From NCBI RefSeq assembly GCF_900239345.1, contig NZ_OESZ01000046.1, positions 1 to 64,000 on the forward strand: a DNA stretch of 64,000 nt, given 5' to 3'. This document shows, in pieces, positions 60,946 to 64,000 of the stretch (position 1 is its first letter; each line of letters starts with the position of its first letter). Below the pieces are notes generated by a model. That model was not told where the DNA came from. It made no database searches and saw only the letters and a program-made list of their open reading frames with translations. The DNA is from Tenacibaculum dicentrarchi. GTDB lineage: Bacteria; Bacteroidota; Bacteroidia; Flavobacteriales; Flavobacteriaceae. The position numbers and the translations under genes were made by a program.

Positions 60946-62135
60946 TTTTTATTTTTTTTATGATAATGTAATGTATTTATTGCGTTATTTTCAAAAATCG
61001 TCAAAACATCGCTTGCGATGTTTTGTTTTTTTATCAGTATTTTTTCTGCGGATAACCTAGGCGCTTCCACCCCATTTTTAAAGGATGTTTCGCCTACAAA
61101 AACCTGTGCTTCGTCCCATAAATTGGCATCAATAAAAGTTTGCAGCGTTTGCGCTCCTCCTTCAATTAAAACCGATTGAATTTGATTTTTTTGTAAGACT
61201 TCACAAATTTGTTCCGCTACGCGGGATGAAAAATCAATCTGCTCGTATTCGTATGCTATTTTTTCTTTAATCTTATCTTCTTTATCTTTTAACAAGACTT
61301 TTGATGAGGTTGTTTTTTCTAAAACCTCAACTTGCTCTTTTACTTTATTTATTTTTGTTGCTTTATCTACTAAAACAAGCGTCTTTATTTTTTTATCAAA
61401 AATAGTTACGTTTAACGGGATTCGTAAATTTTTATCCAATACAATTCGCACAGGATTATTCCCAGCCCAATGCCGAACATCTAAAGACGGATTATCGGCA
61501 ATAACCGTATTTGTTCCTACCAAAATTGCTTGTTCTTGGCTTCGTATTTTATGCACCAATTGTTGTGAGTAGCTATTAGAAATCCAAACAGGTTTCTGTG
61601 CATCTCTTTTTAGCGGAGCGATAAAACCATCGGCAGTTTCTGCCCATTTTAATACAATAAACGGGCGTTTTTTATTCTGAACCGTAAAAAATCGTTTATG
61701 ATGTTTTTTACAGGCATCTTCTAAAACGCCAACGGTTACGTTAATTCCTGCGTTTTGCAAACGTTCGATGCCTTTTCCTGCAACCAAATTGTTTGTATCA
61801 ACACAACCGATAACAACCTTAGCAATTTGATGTTTTACAATTAAATCGGCGCAAGGCGGTGTTTTTCCAAAATGCGCACAAGGTTCTAGGGTTACATAAA
61901 TAGTCGCCTCTTTTAAAAGCGTTTTATCTTTTACCGAATTTATAGCATTTACCTCTGCATGATTTCCGCCATAGGCGCTTGTAAACCCCTCGCCTATAAT
62001 AGCGTTTTTATAAACGATAACTGCCCCAACTGACGGATTTGGGCGTGCAGTTCCAATACCATTTTTAGCGAGCTGTAAACAGCGTTTTATATATTTTTCG
62101 TTTTCGGTGATGTTTTTATTTTGTTGCTGTATCAA
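60942..62135 (-). CDS. ribD: Bifunctional riboflavin deaminase/reductase
   Basis: A 397-residue RibD acting at the second and third steps of riboflavin synthesis. The N-terminal deaminase (1-150) has RPNPSVGAVIV, GNHAEVNAI (zinc His and catalytic Glu) and EPCAHFGKTPPCADLI (zinc Cys pair). The C-terminal reductase (about 155-370) has FIVLKWAETADGFIA and ILVGTNTVIADNPSLDVR. The start is a TTG at 62135, with no in-frame ATG nearby; family members begin a few residues later (ENEKYIKRCLQLAKNG), so the true start may be another non-ATG codon. It overlaps the HAD gene. Confidence 0.95.
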   Translation of the reverse strand: MIQQQNKNITENEKYIKRCLQLAKNGIGTARPNPSVGAVIVYKNAIIGEGFTSAYGGNHAEVNAINSVKDKTLLKEATIYVTLEPCAHFGKTPPCADLIVKHQIAKVVIGCVDTNNLVAGKGIERLQNAGINVTVGVLEDACKKHHKRFFTVQNKKRPFIVLKWAETADGFIAPLKRDAQKPVWISNSYSQQLVHKIRSQEQAILVGTNTVIADNPSLDVRHWAGNNPVRIVLDKNLRIPLNVTIFDKKIKTLVLVDKATKINKVKEQVEVLEKTTSSKVLLKDKEDKIKEKIAYEYEQIDFSSRVAEQICEVLQKNQIQSVLIEGGAQTLQTFIDANLWDEAQVFVGETSFKNGVEAPRLSAEKILIKKQNIASDVLTIFENNAINTLHYHKKNKK

Positions 62136-62158
62136 AATTTAATAAAAAGTTTTAAAAG

Positions 62159-62632
62159 TTAAAAGTTGATTTTAATTTCTTCGGTTTTATCGATAGTATA
62201 TATGTGAGAAAAACCTAAAACCTTGTAACATAAATTGCCTTTAAACTGCACTTTTACATTTTTATTCAATAGCGAATTTAATAAACCGCCTAAAATTCCG
62301 TTTTTATTGTTTTGGAATACTTCTTTCGTTGAAATTGCTACTTTTAAAGGAATTGCAAATTCTTTACGTGCCGGTACTTTAAATTCTTCGGATGAAACAT
62401 GTGCTAATTGCGTTTCGTTTATCAATACTTTAATTTTATCTGTGGATAATTTTCCGCCAATATCATTTGGATTCTTAAAAAAAGCATTGGCTTTTAATCT
62501 AATAGTATCCGAAGCAACTGAAAGAACTTTAATATCATCAATTTTTAAAAACAGCGGCTTTTTTTTTATAGCACAACTTGTAATACAGAAACTACTTATT
62601 ATAATACTCGTGAAAAATATAAATTTATTCAT
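62159..62632 (-). CDS. LEA type 2-like lipoprotein
   Basis: A 157-residue protein with a lipoprotein signal (FFTSIIISSFCITSCA, lipidation Cys20). The mature part has the LEA14/WHy-like pattern: FLKIDDIKVLSVASDTIRLKANAFFKNPNDIGGKL, VLINETQLAHVSSEEFKVPARKEFAIPLKVAIS and GNLCYKVLGFSHIYTI. Such proteins are envelope-stress or surface lipoproteins; role unknown. It ends 23 bases before ribD and is in the same direction. Confidence 0.86.
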   Translation of the reverse strand: MNKFIFFTSIIISSFCITSCAIKKKPLFLKIDDIKVLSVASDTIRLKANAFFKNPNDIGGKLSTDKIKVLINETQLAHVSSEEFKVPARKEFAIPLKVAISTKEVFQNNKNGILGGLLNSLLNKNVKVQFKGNLCYKVLGFSHIYTIDKTEEIKINF

Positions 62633-62819
62633 TTTGATTTTCTTTTTATTATTTCACAAAAATAAGTTTCTTTGCTTTAATTGAATCTGCGAAGCAGAAT
62701 TTATTTTGTTTCTGATAAAGATGAGGTTTTTTTTACTCTTTGTTTATCTCTAACCAACTAACCAAGCATCTTCATTTTTAATAAGATTCTTTACTCTTTT
62801 TATCCTTTAAAATAATTTA

Positions 62820-63722
62820 ATGAAATTACACGATTTAAAAATTGATTTTATAACGCAATTAGCTGAAATTTATCCGCAAACGGAAATTGATACTTTTTTC
62901 TTTTACTTGATAGAAGAATATTTAGATTTTCAACGAATAGATGTATTGATGAAAGCTGATTTTGAAATTATCGATTCAAAACAAGTTTTATTTAACAACG
63001 CAATTCAACGGTTAAAAAAACAAGAACCGATTCAATATATTTTAGGAAATACCGAATTTTATGGATTTCCTTTTTTGGTGAATGAAAACACGTTAATTCC
63101 TCGACCAGAAACTGAAGAATTAGTCGAATGGATTTTAGAAGAAATTTCTGATATTAAAAACTCACAACACGATGAGGTTTTAAAACCCCGCAGTATTTTA
63201 GAAATTGGCACAGGAACGGGTTGCATTCCTATCAGTTTAAAAAAGCATTTAACTGATTTTGATATTTCGGCAATCGATGTTTCTAAAGAAGCTTTAAAAA
63301 TTGCCAAAGAAAACGCAAAACAAAATACTGTTGATATTAATTTTATCGCCCAAGATATTTTAAAAGCTGAAAATTTAAATTTCATTTCTTCTTCTAATTC
63401 AAGCGATATCTGTTTTGATATTATTGTTTCGAATCCGCCTTATGTTCGAGAATTGGAAAAGGCAGAAATCAAAAATAATGTGTTAGAAAACGAACCGCAT
63501 TTGGCGTTGTTTGTTTCAGATGATAATCCTCTTATCTTCTACAATAAAATTGCCGATTTAGCAAAACTACATTTAACTAAAAATGGATTGTTATTTTTTG
63601 AAATTAATCAATATTTAGCCAAAGAAACTGTAGCGATGTTAACTGAAAAAGGTTTTAATAATATCGAACTTAAAAAAGATTTTGTAGGAAACGACAGAAT
63701 GATAAAAGCAAGTCTTTTTTAA
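62820..63722 (+). CDS. prmC: Release factor glutamine methyltransferase
   Basis: PrmC/HemK (300 residues) N5-methylates the glutamine of the GGQ motif in RF1 and RF2 with SAM. The N-terminal helical domain (about 1-95) includes EPIQYILGNTEFYGFPFLVNE and LIPRPETEELVEWIL. The SAM domain has SILEIGTGTGCIPISL (E128-C135) and the substrate motif IIVSNPPYV (N205-Y208). Length is normal. It is divergent from the lipoprotein gene. Confidence 0.96.
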   Translation: MKLHDLKIDFITQLAEIYPQTEIDTFFFYLIEEYLDFQRIDVLMKADFEIIDSKQVLFNNAIQRLKKQEPIQYILGNTEFYGFPFLVNENTLIPRPETEELVEWILEEISDIKNSQHDEVLKPRSILEIGTGTGCIPISLKKHLTDFDISAIDVSKEALKIAKENAKQNTVDINFIAQDILKAENLNFISSSNSSDICFDIIVSNPPYVRELEKAEIKNNVLENEPHLALFVSDDNPLIFYNKIADLAKLHLTKNGLLFFEINQYLAKETVAMLTEKGFNNIELKKDFVGNDRMIKASLF

Positions 63723-63795
63723 TTTTTAATTCGAGTCTGTCAAAAACATCAAATTAAATAAAACTGTCTGAATCGAAATCGACTGAATCTCCGTC

Positions 63796-63842
63796 TCGAA
63801 GTCTGTCAAGCTAAATTTATTTCAGCTTCGCATCCTGATTTG
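63796..63842. repeat. REP-like unit, family 2 (C5)
   Basis: gctaaatttatttcagcttcgcatcctgatttgcc matches the complement of unit C2 near 12030, including the catcctgatttgcc tail. Confidence 0.7.
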
Positions 63843-63878
63843 CCATAAGATTTAGCTTTTAGCTTTGATATCACATAA

Positions 63879-63911
63879 AAAAACGAGTATCTTTTTAAGG
63901 ATACTCGTTTT
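63879..63911. terminator. Bidirectional terminator between prmC and the next gene
   Basis: A 12-bp stem aaaacgagtatc / gatactcgtttt around an 8-base loop, with A run at the left. Confidence 0.85.
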
Positions 63912-63959
63912 AAATTTTAAATTAATTTTTTAATCTGCTTAAAAAATTAAGAAATTCTT

Positions 63960-64000
63960 TTATTTTCTTTTATTAAAAGTATAAGTAAATCCAAAGTTAA
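63960..64000 (-). CDS. C-terminal tail of a probable outer-membrane barrel gene (partial)
   Basis: The minus strand entering from the right edge reads NFGFTYTFNKRK and then a stop at 63960-63962. An aromatic alternation ending near Phe, with a few basic residues after it, is usual for flavobacterial TonB receptor or barrel termini. Only 12 complete codons are visible, so the family cannot be confirmed. Confidence 0.45.
   Translation of the reverse strand, partial: NFGFTYTFNKRK

Overview
The window looks like a chromosomal segment of a low-GC marine member of the Flavobacteriaceae (Bacteroidota), most like the Tenacibaculum/Polaribacter group. This is inferred from gene content and family resemblance only. 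Supporting signs are an AcnB-type aconitase, a fused PurL, a split transketolase, an SDR-type L-threonine dehydrogenase, DUF4290, a flavobacterial single-domain helicase-like protein, and Bacteroidota-type promoters (TTG or TTTG, about 19 bases, then TAnnTTTG). No insertion sequence, prophage, integrase or CRISPR array was seen.

Layout. 1-7400: a small membrane-anchored protein, then UvrD/PcrA helicase, DUF4290 and MurA in one operon, then grpE-dnaJ. 7400-8150: a dispersed repeat, a promoter followed by two hairpins, and RNase P RNA. 8300-13500: acnB, an apparently 5'-truncated gene, fabG and a convergent XRE regulator. 13500-15240: 1.7 kb of AT-rich DNA with repeats. 15245-20223: purL, a secreted CarboxypepD_reg-like protein, tRNA-Leu and tRNA-Lys. 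20300-26600: aroK, a PyrR-like phosphoribosyltransferase, an S4 protein, an FKBP lipoprotein, an outer-membrane barrel, and the smpB / UbiA-like / maf / transketolase-C cluster. 26700-36860: OmpW, ClpB, a frameshifted ytxJ, an SF2 helicase, fumarylacetoacetase, GlyA and a CPA1 antiporter. 36900-38950: a small accessory island holding a reverse transcriptase and a divergent unknown gene. 39170-48080: acyltransferase, DEAD-box helicase, cold-shock proteins, a decaying stretch (DJ-1 lipoprotein, truncated Fe-alcohol dehydrogenase, nitroreductase, TetR), then Lrp, threonine dehydrogenase and a half-helicase. 48100-49200: palindrome plus 8-bp microsatellites. 49200-64000: pseudouridine synthase, Lrp, M14 peptidase, class V aminotransferase, an outer-membrane protein, glmM, rpsA, YigZ, DMT transporter, HAD, ribD, an LEA-like lipoprotein, prmC, and the tail of a probable outer-membrane barrel gene at the right edge.

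Most genes are housekeeping: cell wall (murA, glmM), chaperones (grpE, dnaJ, clpB), translation (rpsA, smpB, prmC, rnpB, tRNAs), purine, shikimate, riboflavin, TCA and one-carbon metabolism. The most unusual points are these. (1) A dispersed ~90-bp repeat occurs in four copies and can fold as a hairpin with a pseudoknot-like topology. One copy has replaced the 5' end of an Fe-alcohol dehydrogenase and now supplies its only start codon. (2) A stand-alone, defence-type reverse transcriptase has a reading frame extending about 47 codons upstream of any ATG, GTG or TTG start. (3) MurA carries Asp where the fosfomycin-target Cys normally sits. (4) DnaJ retains only one of two zinc centres. (5) The UbiA-family protein has lost its first Asp motif. 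(6) ytxJ carries a +1 frameshift. (7) Operator-like sites sit in the promoters of the XRE, TetR and Lrp-linked genes.
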